Position numbers and translations under genes: made by a program | Notes under the pieces: model-generated | The model's input: only the letters and a program-made list of their open reading frames with translations | Databases searched by the model: none | What the model was told of the DNA's origin: nothing | Origin: JBBQER01 sp052148155 | Lineage (GTDB): Bacteria > Actinomycetota > Acidimicrobiia > IMCC26256 > PALSA-610 | Direction of reading: 5' to 3' | Length of the DNA stretch: 15,491 nt | Assembly (NCBI GenBank): GCA_052148155.1 | Contig: JBKQIY010000212.1 | Location: 1 to 15,491, forward strand | In this document: piece after piece, positions 7,823-15,049 of the stretch | Layout of the letters: the number at the start of each line of letters is the position of its first letter | Position numbering within the stretch: position 1 is the stretch's first letter

Positions 7823-8547
7823 GTTCCGCCGCGAACCCACCCAAGGGCACCATCCTCGTGGTCGACGACGAACCCGCGATCCTGCGCGCGCTCGGTGTGA
7901 ACTTGCGCGCCCGCGGCTACGACGTGCAGCTCGCCGCAACCGGAACCCAGGCGCTCGCGCTCGCCGCGCGCCGCCATCCCGACGCGGTCGTGCTCGACCT
8001 CGGCCTCCCCGACATGGCGGGCATCGACGTGATCCACGGACTGCGCGACTGGACGGCCGTGCCGATCATCGTGCTGTCGGCACGCACCGCCGAAGCCCAG
8101 AAAGTCGCCGCGCTCGACGCGGGAGCCAACGACTACGTCAGCAAACCGTTCGGGATGGACGAGCTGATGGCACGCGTGCGAGTCGCGCTCCGTGCGCCCA
8201 CCGACGTCGACGCCCAACCACTCGTCGAAACCCGCGATTTCACCATCGACATCGGTGCCAAACGTGTCCAGCGTGACGGCCAAGACGTCCGTCTCACCGC
8301 CACCGAGTGGCAAGTCGTCGAGATCTTCGCCCGCAATCCCGGACGCCTGATCAGCCAACGACAGCTGCTCGAAGAGGTCTGGGGATTACGCGACGTCAAG
8401 ACCAACTATGTGCGCACATTTATGGTGGGAATCCGGCGCAAGCTCGAACCTGATCCGACACACCCTCGCTACTTCATCACCGAGACCGGCGCGGGCGTAC
8501 GATTCGTTCCGGGGGGCAGTCCCGACGACCGGGAGCTGCCACCGTGA
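7819..8547 (+). CDS. kdpE: KdpE, OmpR/PhoB-type response regulator of the kdp operon
   Basis: KdpE (242 residues) is phosphorylated by KdpD and activates kdp transcription. The receiver has the acidic pair Asp16-Asp17 in LVVDDEPAILRAL, the phospho-acceptor Asp60 in AVVLDLGLPDMAG, the Ser switch in IIVLSAR, and Lys109 in YVSKPFGMDEL. The winged-helix domain (about 137-235) shows LTATEWQVVEIFARNPGRLI, the LLEEVWG segment, and ends with YFITETGAGVRFVPGG. The ATG overlaps the kdpD stop (ATGA) and no strong separate ribosome-binding site is visible, so translational coupling to kdpD is likely. The stop overlaps the next gene. Confidence 0.97.
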   Translation: MSSAANPPKGTILVVDDEPAILRALGVNLRARGYDVQLAATGTQALALAARRHPDAVVLDLGLPDMAGIDVIHGLRDWTAVPIIVLSARTAEAQKVAALDAGANDYVSKPFGMDELMARVRVALRAPTDVDAQPLVETRDFTIDIGAKRVQRDGQDVRLTATEWQVVEIFARNPGRLISQRQLLEEVWGLRDVKTNYVRTFMVGIRRKLEPDPTHPRYFITETGAGVRFVPGGSPDDRELPP

Positions 8548-9305
8548 TGCGTGTTGGCCGCTTCGTCCGAGATGCTCGGATCGCCGGCGTCGCGATCGGC
8601 CTACTCGGCGTCTTGGTGCTCTCGACTGCGATGCTGCCGCTGCGCGGCCACCTCGCCAACGAGTGCATGGCTCTCGCGCTCGTGATACCGGTCCTCGCCG
8701 GCAGCTTCACCGGTGGACGGATCGCAGGCGTCGCCTCAGCAATAGCTGCGACCCTCGCCTTCGATTTTTTCTTCACCCAGCCCTACCTGTCACTGCGAAT
8801 CACAAGTCGGAACGACATCGCCACCGCGATCGCTCTCCTGGTCCTCGCAGGGATCAGCGCCGAGATCGGCCATCGTCTGCGCCGCCGCGACCGCGACGCA
8901 CACGACGCACGCGCCGCGTTCGGCCGCCTCTGCCGCGTCGCCGAGCTGTCCGCTCGAGGGGCCGACCTCGAAGACGTCGTCTCGTCGGCTCGAGCTGAAC
9001 TCATGGGACTGTTCGACCTCGAAGACTGCACCTTCGAAACGGCCGACTCACCAGCGACAGCGCTTCGCCTCGGCATCGACGAAATGCTCGAAGGCCACCC
9101 CGCCGGCAAAAACGGCAGTGGACTGGTACTTCCGCCCGGAGGTGTGGCGCTCCCGGTTACCGGACGCGGACATCGGTACGGCCGACTCGTGCTCTATACC
9201 AGCCGGCCAGTGCAGTTCTCGCTCCTGCAGCGTCGCGTCGCGATCTCGATCGCCGACGAACTCGGTCTCACGCTCGCCGCGCAACCGGTGGACGACTCGG
9301 CATGA
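8547..9305 (+). CDS. Stand-alone DUF4118 (KdpD-type) membrane sensor fragment without kinase
   Basis: This protein of 252 residues corresponds to only the middle of KdpD. Hydrophobic helices (about residues 12-30, 40-85 and 90-110) carry FDFFFTQPYLSLRITSRND, the DUF4118 hallmark also seen in KdpD as DFYFTVPYHTF. A soluble C-terminal part follows that resembles the KdpD GAF-like region (DLEDVVSSARAELMGLFDL and later VAISIADELGLTL). There is no Walker A, Usp, HisKA or ATPase domain, so it cannot phosphorylate KdpE. It could modulate KdpD by forming mixed complexes or sense a ligand; this is inference. The start could be GTG 8544 or ATG 8547. ATG 8547 is preferred because it repeats the TGATG junction used at kdpA and kdpC, while GTG 8544 has the better spacing to GGGAG (8531-8535). 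Confidence 0.85.
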   Translation: MRVGRFVRDARIAGVAIGLLGVLVLSTAMLPLRGHLANECMALALVIPVLAGSFTGGRIAGVASAIAATLAFDFFFTQPYLSLRITSRNDIATAIALLVLAGISAEIGHRLRRRDRDAHDARAAFGRLCRVAELSARGADLEDVVSSARAELMGLFDLEDCTFETADSPATALRLGIDEMLEGHPAGKNGSGLVLPPGGVALPVTGRGHRYGRLVLYTSRPVQFSLLQRRVAISIADELGLTLAAQPVDDSA

Positions 9306-9623
9306 ACGATGCGCTCACCACCTGGTGGTTCCGTTCCACGCCCGAACAGGCGTCGCGGCGGCCGTCTCCCACGCGAGGGTCGAGAACCCGCGCACGCCCG
9401 TGCTTCGCTCGACCATGACTGCCAGGACCGTCGACCGGCCGGCGTCCCGCTCGGCGGTACCCGCCGGCGGGCTCTTCACCGCTCGCGGTTACGTCCGCCG
9501 CCCGAATCTTTCGCGAGTTCCGCTCGACCTCCGTCACCGGCCGAGCGCCCGAATGCGATCTTTGGTCAACCGTCGCCGCAGAGAATACGAGGCCGTTGTT
9601 CTTCGCCCAAGCCAGACAGCCTC
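9306..9623 (+). other. Gene-poor stretch with two doubtful small ORFs
   Basis: No recognised gene lies in these 318 bases. Two short frames are chained by ATGA overlaps. A 38-codon frame (9302-9418, beginning MNDALTTWWFRSTPEQ) overlaps the end of the DUF4118 gene. A 70-codon frame (9415-9627) overlaps the ATG of the next regulator gene. Both are rich in Arg, Pro and Ser, as out-of-frame GC-rich DNA typically is, and neither resembles a family I know. The stretch may be the decayed remains of a gene, for example the missing kinase part of the preceding sensor, but no HisKA or ATPase motif is detectable. It may also hold a promoter for the downstream genes, though none is clear. Confidence 0.4.
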
Positions 9624-10331
9624 ATGACCACTGCGCTTGTCGTGTGCGGCGACACCACCGAGCGCCGGCGGCTCGTTGCCGTGATGCGCTCCGGCGATAT
9701 GGACGTCGTGACGGCACGTTCGAACGTTCCGGCGTCGAGCATCTTGCATCGGCGCACCATCGACGTCGTCCTCCTCGCGGCTGCGGGGTCGGATCCCGTC
9801 TCCGTGGTGCGCGATCTCCGGTCGCGAACCGGTCGGCCTCTGATCGCGGTGTCGGCTCCCGTCAACGAGTTGAACACCGTCGCTCTGCTCGACGCCGGTG
9901 CCGACGACGTCGTATACGAGCCAGTTGGGGCCGAGGAGCTGCTGGCCCGGGTACGTGCGCTGATGCGACGGTCCATTCGTGGAAACGAAGGCGATTTCGC
10001 GCCGATCGTCACGGACGACTTCACGCTGTACCTCGCTGATCGGCGCCTCGTACGCGCCTCCGGCACCGAGGTCACCTTCTCTCCGACCGAATGGCGGCTG
10101 ATCGAGGTACTCGTGCAGCGCGCCGGCCATCTCGTGATGCGCGAGGATGCGCTCGCGGAGGTGTGGGGACCGAGCCGAGCCGACAAGACGCAGTACCTGC
10201 GTGTCTACATGACCGCAATCCGACGCAAGATCGAGCCCGTTCCCGCCCACCCGCGTTACTTCCTGACTGTGCCCGGCCTGGGGTTGCGGTTCGTGCCGCA
10301 ACCGACCACCGAACGCCACTCGGCCTCATGA
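9624..10331 (+). CDS. KdpE-like regulator with a degenerate (pseudo-)receiver domain
   Basis: This 235-residue paralog of KdpE has an intact OmpR-type DNA-binding half (about 135-230: FSPTEWRLIEVLVQRAGHLV, the LAEVWG segment, YLRVYMTAIRRKIEPVPAHP, then RYFLTVPGLGLRFVPQ). Its receiver has lost the phosphorylation chemistry. The acidic pair is reduced to GD (Gly9-Asp10), the position of the phospho-acceptor Asp is Leu51 in VVLLAAAGSD, and the conserved Lys is Glu99 in VVYEPVGAEEL. Ser77 is retained. It therefore probably acts independently of phosphotransfer, perhaps competing with or fine-tuning KdpE at the same sites. The reading frame is open further upstream to 9309, but the ATG at 9624 begins exactly where receiver homology begins (TTALVVCGD). 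No clear ribosome-binding site is seen, and the upstream small frame overlaps it by ATGA. Confidence 0.85.
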   Translation: MTTALVVCGDTTERRRLVAVMRSGDMDVVTARSNVPASSILHRRTIDVVLLAAAGSDPVSVVRDLRSRTGRPLIAVSAPVNELNTVALLDAGADDVVYEPVGAEELLARVRALMRRSIRGNEGDFAPIVTDDFTLYLADRRLVRASGTEVTFSPTEWRLIEVLVQRAGHLVMREDALAEVWGPSRADKTQYLRVYMTAIRRKIEPVPAHPRYFLTVPGLGLRFVPQPTTERHSAS

Positions 10332-10561
10332 ACGCCGTGCTCGCATTCGACGACGAACCGCCGATCCGCCGATCACTCGGCTTCAGCCTGCTGGCAGCAA
10401 TGACACGCTCCTCGCACGGTCGGTACCGGTCGCGAACGACACCGTTCGGCGAGCAGCCTGCTGTCGTGGTGGTCGACCTCGGACCTCGGCTTCGTCCCCG
10501 AAGGAACCGTGCCAAAGATTCATCCAACTCGAAACGGCTGGGCGTACCAGCTCATTTCTAA
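10328..10561 (+). pseudogene. Truncated KdpE-type receiver remnant
   Basis: This 77-codon frame begins with ATG overlapping the previous stop (ATGA). It encodes NAVLAFDDEPPIRRSLGFSL, which aligns with the KdpE start (ILVVDDEPAILRALGVNL). Asp8-Asp9 match the acidic pair, and Asp50 in AVVVVDLGP matches the phospho-acceptor; the spacing from pair to acceptor is 42 residues against 44 in KdpE. After DLGP the sequence turns into Arg-rich text with no receiver features, and there is no switch Ser/Thr, conserved Lys or DNA-binding domain. It is most simply a third kdpE copy cut down by deletion or decay. A short expressed decoy receiver is a less likely alternative. Confidence 0.65.
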
Positions 10562-10570
10562 GGATTCGAC

Positions 10571-12388
10571 GTGGACGAGAACGCGAGCGTGCGGGGTCGG
10601 CTGACGGTATTTCTTGGTGCCGCGCCGGGTGTAGGTAAGACGTTCGCCATGTTGGGCGAAGGCGCCTATTTCGCCGGTGCTGGTACGGATGTCGTTGTCG
10701 CCCTGGTCGAGTCCCATGGCCGTACCGGTATTGAGGCACTCCTCGAAGGTCTCGAACGGGTGCCGTTGCGTGCGGTGAGTTACCGGGGCACATCGTTCGA
10801 GGAACTGGATGTGGACGCGGTGCTGCGCCGCCATCCGCAAGTGGCGCTCGTCGATGAGCTGGCACATACCAATGTTCGTGGGTCGCGTCACGACAAGCGC
10901 TGGCAGGACGTCGAAGAACTCCTCGCATCTGGCATCGATGTCATCACCAACCTGAACGTGTCGCACCTCGACAGCCTCAACGACGCGGTGGAAGTACTCA
11001 CGGGCGTCGCGCAACACGAGACCGTGCCCGATGTGGTCGTCGCGGCCGCTGACCGAGTCGAGTTGATCGATACAAGTCCCGAGCTCTTGCGGTCGCGCGT
11101 ATCCGAAGGTGAGGTGCTCGCAGCCGCTGCCACGGAGAGAGCACTGGACGGCTACTACCGGGCCGAGCAAATGTCGGGGTTACGCGACTTGGCCCTGCAG
11201 TGGCTCGCCGATCATGGTCTGAGCGTCAGCGCGGACGTGGTCGTTTCGGAGCCGGTGCGGGTGGTTGCCGCACTGACCGGTGCGCCCGAAGGTCGTCACG
11301 TGGTGCGCCGCGCCGCTGAGATCGCGTCCGGTCTGGGTGGCGGGATCATTGGTGTGCACGTCCGGGAACCGAGCGGACTCGTTGAGTCCGAGCCGGCGTG
11401 GCTGGACGAGCAGCGCCGATTGCTCGCCGAGTTGGGGGGGCGCTTTCTGGAGGTCGCCGGCGTCGACGTGGCGCGGGCGGCGCTTGATGTCTGCCGATCC
11501 CATAAGGCCGACCACCTCGTCCTCGGGGCCTCGCGCCGCACGCGTCGAGACGCAATGTTGCACGGCTCGGTCATTCAAAGGGTCGTACACGACGCGGGAC
11601 CAGTTGAGGTGCACGTGATCCCGTCTCGCCAGCCGCGCCCGGGTCTTTCTCGTACGACGAGTCGGTTAGCGCGCGCGGGTCGCGGTCGTGTGCCGCTCCC
11701 TCTGCGCCGACGACAGGTCGCGTGGGTACTCGCCGTCGCCGCACCGGTACTGCTGACCGTGTCGCTCATTCCTGTGCGCGCGTCAGTGGGAATCGCGGGG
11801 GCCCTCTTCGCCGCGCTCTTGGGAGTGGTAGCTGTGGCCGCGATCGGCGGTGTTCGCCCCGCCGTCGTCGCTATTGCCGCTGGGTTCTTGACCGCGGATT
11901 TCTGTTTTACCCTTCCTTACTACAGCCTGCGCGTCGACCGGCTCATCGACGTCATCGGCCTGATCGCGTTCGCGGTCGTCGCCGGCGTCGTCGGCGTACT
12001 CGTCGACATCCTCGCCCGCCAAGGTGTGCAGGTCGCCGGAGCCCGCACCGCGGCCGACGGACTGGCCCGTCTCGCCGCTGAATCCCTGAGCGCTGCACCG
12101 CAAGCCTTGCCGCAGCTGGCCGACACGCTGCGGAACACGTTCGACGTCGCTTCCGTCGCGGTGCTGCACCGCGTCGACGACGACTGGAGAACAGACTTCG
12201 CGATCGGCGAACCCGTGCCGGGGCGGCCAGAAGAAACGCCCTTCACCGCGGACTTGTCCGACGGCCGAGTTCTCGCGCTGATGATGAACCCGACCACGGG
12301 CAACGACGTTCAGCTCCTCGAATCGTTCGTCAACGCGCTACGCCTCCACCACGAACGCGACCAACTCGACCGATTCGCGAAGCCATAA
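10571..12388 (+). CDS. Second KdpD homolog lacking the histidine kinase domain
   Basis: This 605-residue protein is colinear with residues 1-604 of the KdpD at 5309-7822 and stops about 20 residues before the point corresponding to its phospho-accepting His624. It has Walker A G16-AAPGVGK-T24, VALVDELAHTN, the conserved SRHDKRWQDVEELLASGIDV stretch, a Usp-like domain (about 229-350), DUF4118 helices (about 380-480, with TADFCFTLPYYSLRVD) and a GAF-like region ending in LHHERDQLDRFAKP and TAA. No HisKA or ATPase motif follows in any frame up to 12560. The GTG start has AAGGA (10560-10564) six bases upstream. Short KdpD forms without kinase domains are known in some bacteria such as cyanobacteria. 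The intact ATP-binding motif argues for a functional sensory or modulatory protein rather than a fresh pseudogene. Confidence 0.9.
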   Translation: MDENASVRGRLTVFLGAAPGVGKTFAMLGEGAYFAGAGTDVVVALVESHGRTGIEALLEGLERVPLRAVSYRGTSFEELDVDAVLRRHPQVALVDELAHTNVRGSRHDKRWQDVEELLASGIDVITNLNVSHLDSLNDAVEVLTGVAQHETVPDVVVAAADRVELIDTSPELLRSRVSEGEVLAAAATERALDGYYRAEQMSGLRDLALQWLADHGLSVSADVVVSEPVRVVAALTGAPEGRHVVRRAAEIASGLGGGIIGVHVREPSGLVESEPAWLDEQRRLLAELGGRFLEVAGVDVARAALDVCRSHKADHLVLGASRRTRRDAMLHGSVIQRVVHDAGPVEVHVIPSRQPRPGLSRTTSRLARAGRGRVPLPLRRRQVAWVLAVAAPVLLTVSLIPVRASVGIAGALFAALLGVVAVAAIGGVRPAVVAIAAGFLTADFCFTLPYYSLRVDRLIDVIGLIAFAVVAGVVGVLVDILARQGVQVAGARTAADGLARLAAESLSAAPQALPQLADTLRNTFDVASVAVLHRVDDDWRTDFAIGEPVPGRPEETPFTADLSDGRVLALMMNPTTGNDVQLLESFVNALRLHHERDQLDRFAKP

Positions 12389-12559
12389 CTTGCCGACACC
12401 GAACCCGCCGCCTCGAAGATCGGCACGTGCCGCGAACAACGAACACGGCAGATACCACCCGCTGCCCTTGCTGATGAAACAGGACACGCCGCATCTGCTG
12501 TGATGACCAGCCAGCGAGGCGGGTCGCCGGTGCGTACTCCCCACTGTCGATCGCCGTTC
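12389..12559. other. Short convergent intergenic region with a 12-bp palindrome
   Basis: This stretch separates the end of the second kdpD (+ strand) from the end of the winged-helix gene (- strand). It contains a perfect 12-bp palindrome, cggcacgtgccg, at 12421-12432. No U-tract terminator is visible for either gene, and no continuation of the missing kinase domain is detectable in the three forward frames. Confidence 0.5.
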
Positions 12560-13120
12560 TTACCGTGATGCGGTATCGCGATGCATGACGTATCCGACTT
12601 GCTTGATGCAGGTGATCGTGAGGCCGAGCGGCGCGATGAGTTTCCGTAACCGTGAGGCGTGCACGCGTAACGCGACACGGCTCAGGTTGTGGTCGTCGGC
12701 GAGCTCCTGTTCGATGAGTTCCGACGGGAGGACTTCGCCGAAGCGCTCGATCAGGATTCCGGCGAGCCGTTGCTCGTACGGCGACAGGAAGACGAGCGTG
12801 TCGTCTTGGCGGAGGACTCCGTATTCGTCGACGGTCGGCGGAGTGCGGTTGTGGTGACGCTCCGCGAGCGTGTGGAGACGGGCGCGGCGGTCGAACTCGT
12901 CGATGGGAAGCCGTACCCAGTCTTCAAGACAGTCTGTGCATACTGGCGGCGCGCTGTGGGGCGAAACCAACAGCAAACGCGGCAGACCGCGACCGGCGAG
13001 GTCCTCGAGGTCGGCCTGATGTTCAGGCCATGGGAGCATCGTGACGCCGGTCTCGTCGTCTACGACGATCGGTTCTGGTCTGGTCGTGTCTTCCCGCCTA
13101 CGCCGTGTCGTGGCTCTCAT
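12560..13120 (-). CDS. Small winged-helix DNA-binding protein without receiver domain
   Basis: This 186-residue protein has a C-terminal OmpR-like winged helix (about 98-182). The signature reads VFLSPYEQRLAGILIERFGE, then LIEQELADDHNLSRVALRVH, then RLRKLIAPLGLTITCIKQVG with YVM. The N-terminal half is not a receiver: after a basic, probably disordered start it has LPWPEHQADLEDLAGRGLPR and a CTDC pair (Cys61, Cys64) that could bind metal or act as a redox switch. Its target is unknown; it could regulate the adjacent permease, the kdp genes or itself. ATG 13120 is chosen because GGGAA lies eight bases upstream. An in-frame GTG at 13159 would add 13 residues but has a poorly spaced ribosome-binding site. 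It is transcribed towards the kdp series and shares its strand with the permease. Confidence 0.75.
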   Translation of the reverse strand: MRATTRRRREDTTRPEPIVVDDETGVTMLPWPEHQADLEDLAGRGLPRLLLVSPHSAPPVCTDCLEDWVRLPIDEFDRRARLHTLAERHHNRTPPTVDEYGVLRQDDTLVFLSPYEQRLAGILIERFGEVLPSELIEQELADDHNLSRVALRVHASRLRKLIAPLGLTITCIKQVGYVMHRDTASR

Positions 13121-13176
13121 ACGTGATTCCCGATCTGTCGAGTGGTGCGCGCTTCGCACACTCCGCCCGCAGGATT

Positions 13177-13202
13177 GGGCTTCGGTGATCGAGCCGAAGC
13201 CC
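13177..13202. repeat. 9-bp inverted repeat upstream of the winged-helix gene
   Basis: gggcttcgg (13177-13185) and ccgaagccc (13194-13202) are perfect complements around an 8-base loop containing tgatcga. The element lies 57 bases upstream of the chosen start of the winged-helix gene, so it could be an autoregulatory operator or a leader hairpin. There is no U-tract, so it does not look like a terminator. Confidence 0.5.
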
Positions 13203-13436
13203 GTGTTGTAGGGAGTGATCCATCAACGCGGACGCTGTATCAGACAACGTGTCGTTGCCCAAGCATCTCCCTGTCGTGATGTGGTCGGTAGTCAACTCCC
13301 GGAACCCGAAGGATGCCCGATGCTCATGGTTGCGCGTTACCGCAGCCGCGACGGGAGCGCGGGCGTGTCGGCGTGCGGCGATGTGGGCCAGTGGACGCGT
13401 GCACGTCGTTCGCAGGCTGATCCAGTCGTGACGGCC
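13203..13436. other. Intergenic stretch without a supported gene
   Basis: The 234 bases between the small inverted repeat and the permease terminator contain only open frames of implausible composition (His/Arg/Pro-rich). The promoter of the winged-helix gene is expected on the - strand near its right part, but no convincing -35/-10 pair was found. Confidence 0.4.
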
Positions 13437-13467
13437 GCGGGCGGGCGGATGATCTCCGCCCGCCCGC
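13437..13467 (-). terminator. Strong GC hairpin downstream of the permease gene
   Basis: A perfect 13-bp stem (gcgggcgggcgga at 13437-13449, its complement at 13455-13467) encloses the 5-base loop tgatc. It begins 31 bases after the permease stop on the - strand. No run of U follows, so it would be an I-type (U-less) terminator or an mRNA 3'-end stabilising structure. It separates the permease from the winged-helix gene transcribed next on the same strand. Confidence 0.65.
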
Positions 13468-13498
13468 CGCGAGTGCAAAGAACATCACCGCGGGTCGT

Positions 13499-15049
13499 TT
13501 AGACGGTCGGTACTGGGTCGGGTGAGGCGAGTTTGTCTTGGTGGACTTGTAGGGCGTGACGTTTGGTGGGATTGGTCATGACCCAGATGAGTCCGATGAG
13601 GCACCAGACGACGACGATGCCGATGGCTTTTGTCGCGTCGCCGGGACTGGTACCGGAGCCGGTCAGGGAGATGTAGAGCACCCCGAACAGCTCGGCGATG
13701 TTCATGAACGCACCGAGTCCCGGGACCAGGAAATGTTTGATCGGATGCCGGTCGTGGCGACTCGCGAACGCGACGAGCGCGATGAGACAGGTCATGCCGT
13801 AGACGAGGAATGTCCCGGTGTTCGACGCCAAGGTGATCTGGGTCAGGTTGTCGACCTGCTTGGGGTTGGCGCCGAAGATCCCGAGCGCGGCGGAGATCGT
13901 CACCAGGATCCAGATCCCGGCGTGAGGGGTCGCGAACTCGCCGTGGAGCAGCCCCAGGATGCTCGGCATCTCTTTGTCTTTGGCCATCGCGTACGTCACT
14001 CGCACGCCGGTGTTGAGGCACGCCAGGGTGGTGCCGATCAGCGCGAGGAGCACTGTGACGGCGACGACGACCGAGATCCCGACGCCGCCGTGGTGGATGG
14101 TCTGTTGCAGCATCGTGCCGATGGGTGCGGCGTTCGCGCCGGCTGCCCCGTAGGCGGTCGTGCCTTTCGGTGCGGCCATCGTGTATGTACTCGTCGCGAA
14201 GTTGGCGCCGAAGTACTCGAACATGTAACAGAAGCCGCCCTGGACCAACAGGCTGATGATCACGCCCCGTTTGATGTTCTTGCCGGGGTCGATGGTCTCG
14301 GCCCCCAAGGCGGTGATCGATTCGAAGCCGACGAGCAACAGGATCGCGATCGTCGACTGGTACAGCATGTTGATGTAGTTATGCGGGATGATGACGTGTC
14401 CGGCGTTCGCGATCGCCCAGGCCTGATGGGAGTGCCCGAGGCGGTACGCGATGAACCAGAAAGTGACGCCGACGAGGGAGATGGTCTGGATCACGAGAAT
14501 GACGAGCATGGTCGCCGTCGAGCCGGTAATCCCTCGGTAGGCGATGTACCCCGTCCCGAACGCGAACAGGACACAGATCCCGGCTAAGGGCAGGTATGTC
14601 AGGTTGTGATGGAAGCACGCGTCGTAGATGTACCCGAATAGGGTCGCGGTGAACGCGACCATGATTCCTGGATAGATCCAGTAGTACAGGTGACTGATCC
14701 ACCCGAACGTCAACTTCGCGGCGCGTGCTCTGCCACGATGTTCAGGCTTGGCTTGTGTGAGGAGTGCAGCTTCGGCGAAGTAATAGCTCGAGCCGGCTCC
14801 CGCGTCGGGGAACACGCGTGCAAGCTCGCTGTAGCTGTACGCGGTCAGGAGCGCGAGGATCAGCGCGAACAGCAGGCCGGTCCACATCTCACCACCGGTC
14901 GAGGCTCCATGCCTCGAAAGCGCGGCTTGTTCTTGGAATGTGGTCCACAAGAACGCGCCTGGCGCGATCAGCGCCATCGCGTTCATGGTCACACCGGGCA
15001 GGGTCAGGCTCCGCCTCATCTCCCCTTGCGAGGCGATGGCATCGGTCAT
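13499..15049 (-). CDS. APC-superfamily permease (amino acid/polyamine/K+ transporter-like)
   Basis: This 516-residue integral membrane protein has about twelve hydrophobic helices. The first helix carries GVTMNAMALIAPGAFLWTTF, the broken-helix signature of APC transporters, and the sixth carries LLLVGFESITALGAETIDPG, the GFE...AE motif typical of the amino acid permease group. RVTYAMAKDKEMP is the usual helix 8-9 loop pattern. The substrate cannot be read from sequence; amino acids or polyamines are the default. K+ import is a thought because of the Kdp neighbours and the existence of KimA-type APC K+ importers, but I see no diagnostic KimA feature and no C-terminal regulatory domain. The start is fixed by AGGGGG (15055-15060) five bases before the ATG. 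Transcription is directed towards the kdp series, with a hairpin terminator just after the stop. Confidence 0.9.
   Translation of the reverse strand: MTDAIASQGEMRRSLTLPGVTMNAMALIAPGAFLWTTFQEQAALSRHGASTGGEMWTGLLFALILALLTAYSYSELARVFPDAGAGSSYYFAEAALLTQAKPEHRGRARAAKLTFGWISHLYYWIYPGIMVAFTATLFGYIYDACFHHNLTYLPLAGICVLFAFGTGYIAYRGITGSTATMLVILVIQTISLVGVTFWFIAYRLGHSHQAWAIANAGHVIIPHNYINMLYQSTIAILLLVGFESITALGAETIDPGKNIKRGVIISLLVQGGFCYMFEYFGANFATSTYTMAAPKGTTAYGAAGANAAPIGTMLQQTIHHGGVGISVVVAVTVLLALIGTTLACLNTGVRVTYAMAKDKEMPSILGLLHGEFATPHAGIWILVTISAALGIFGANPKQVDNLTQITLASNTGTFLVYGMTCLIALVAFASRHDRHPIKHFLVPGLGAFMNIAELFGVLYISLTGSGTSPGDATKAIGIVVVWCLIGLIWVMTNPTKRHALQVHQDKLASPDPVPTV

Noticed and set aside
9118..9627. 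169-codon + strand frame overlapping the DUF4118 gene end
   Set aside because: Most of it is an out-of-frame shadow of the DUF4118 gene; only its last 70 codons fall in non-coding space, and those lack recognisable features.
12389..12559. Possible frameshifted kinase domain after the short KdpD
   Set aside because: No HisKA (SHDLRTPL) or ATPase box motif is present in any forward frame, and the space is far too short for a roughly 230-residue kinase.
13098..13478. 126-codon - strand frame between the permease and the winged-helix gene
   Set aside because: It runs through the terminator hairpin and overlaps the start of the winged-helix gene; the composition is His/Arg-rich and no family is recognised.
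13556..14587. 343-codon open frame on the + strand opposite the permease
   Set aside because: The composition is dominated by D, E, R, G and H with no hydrophobic core, and it mirrors the permease codon pattern.
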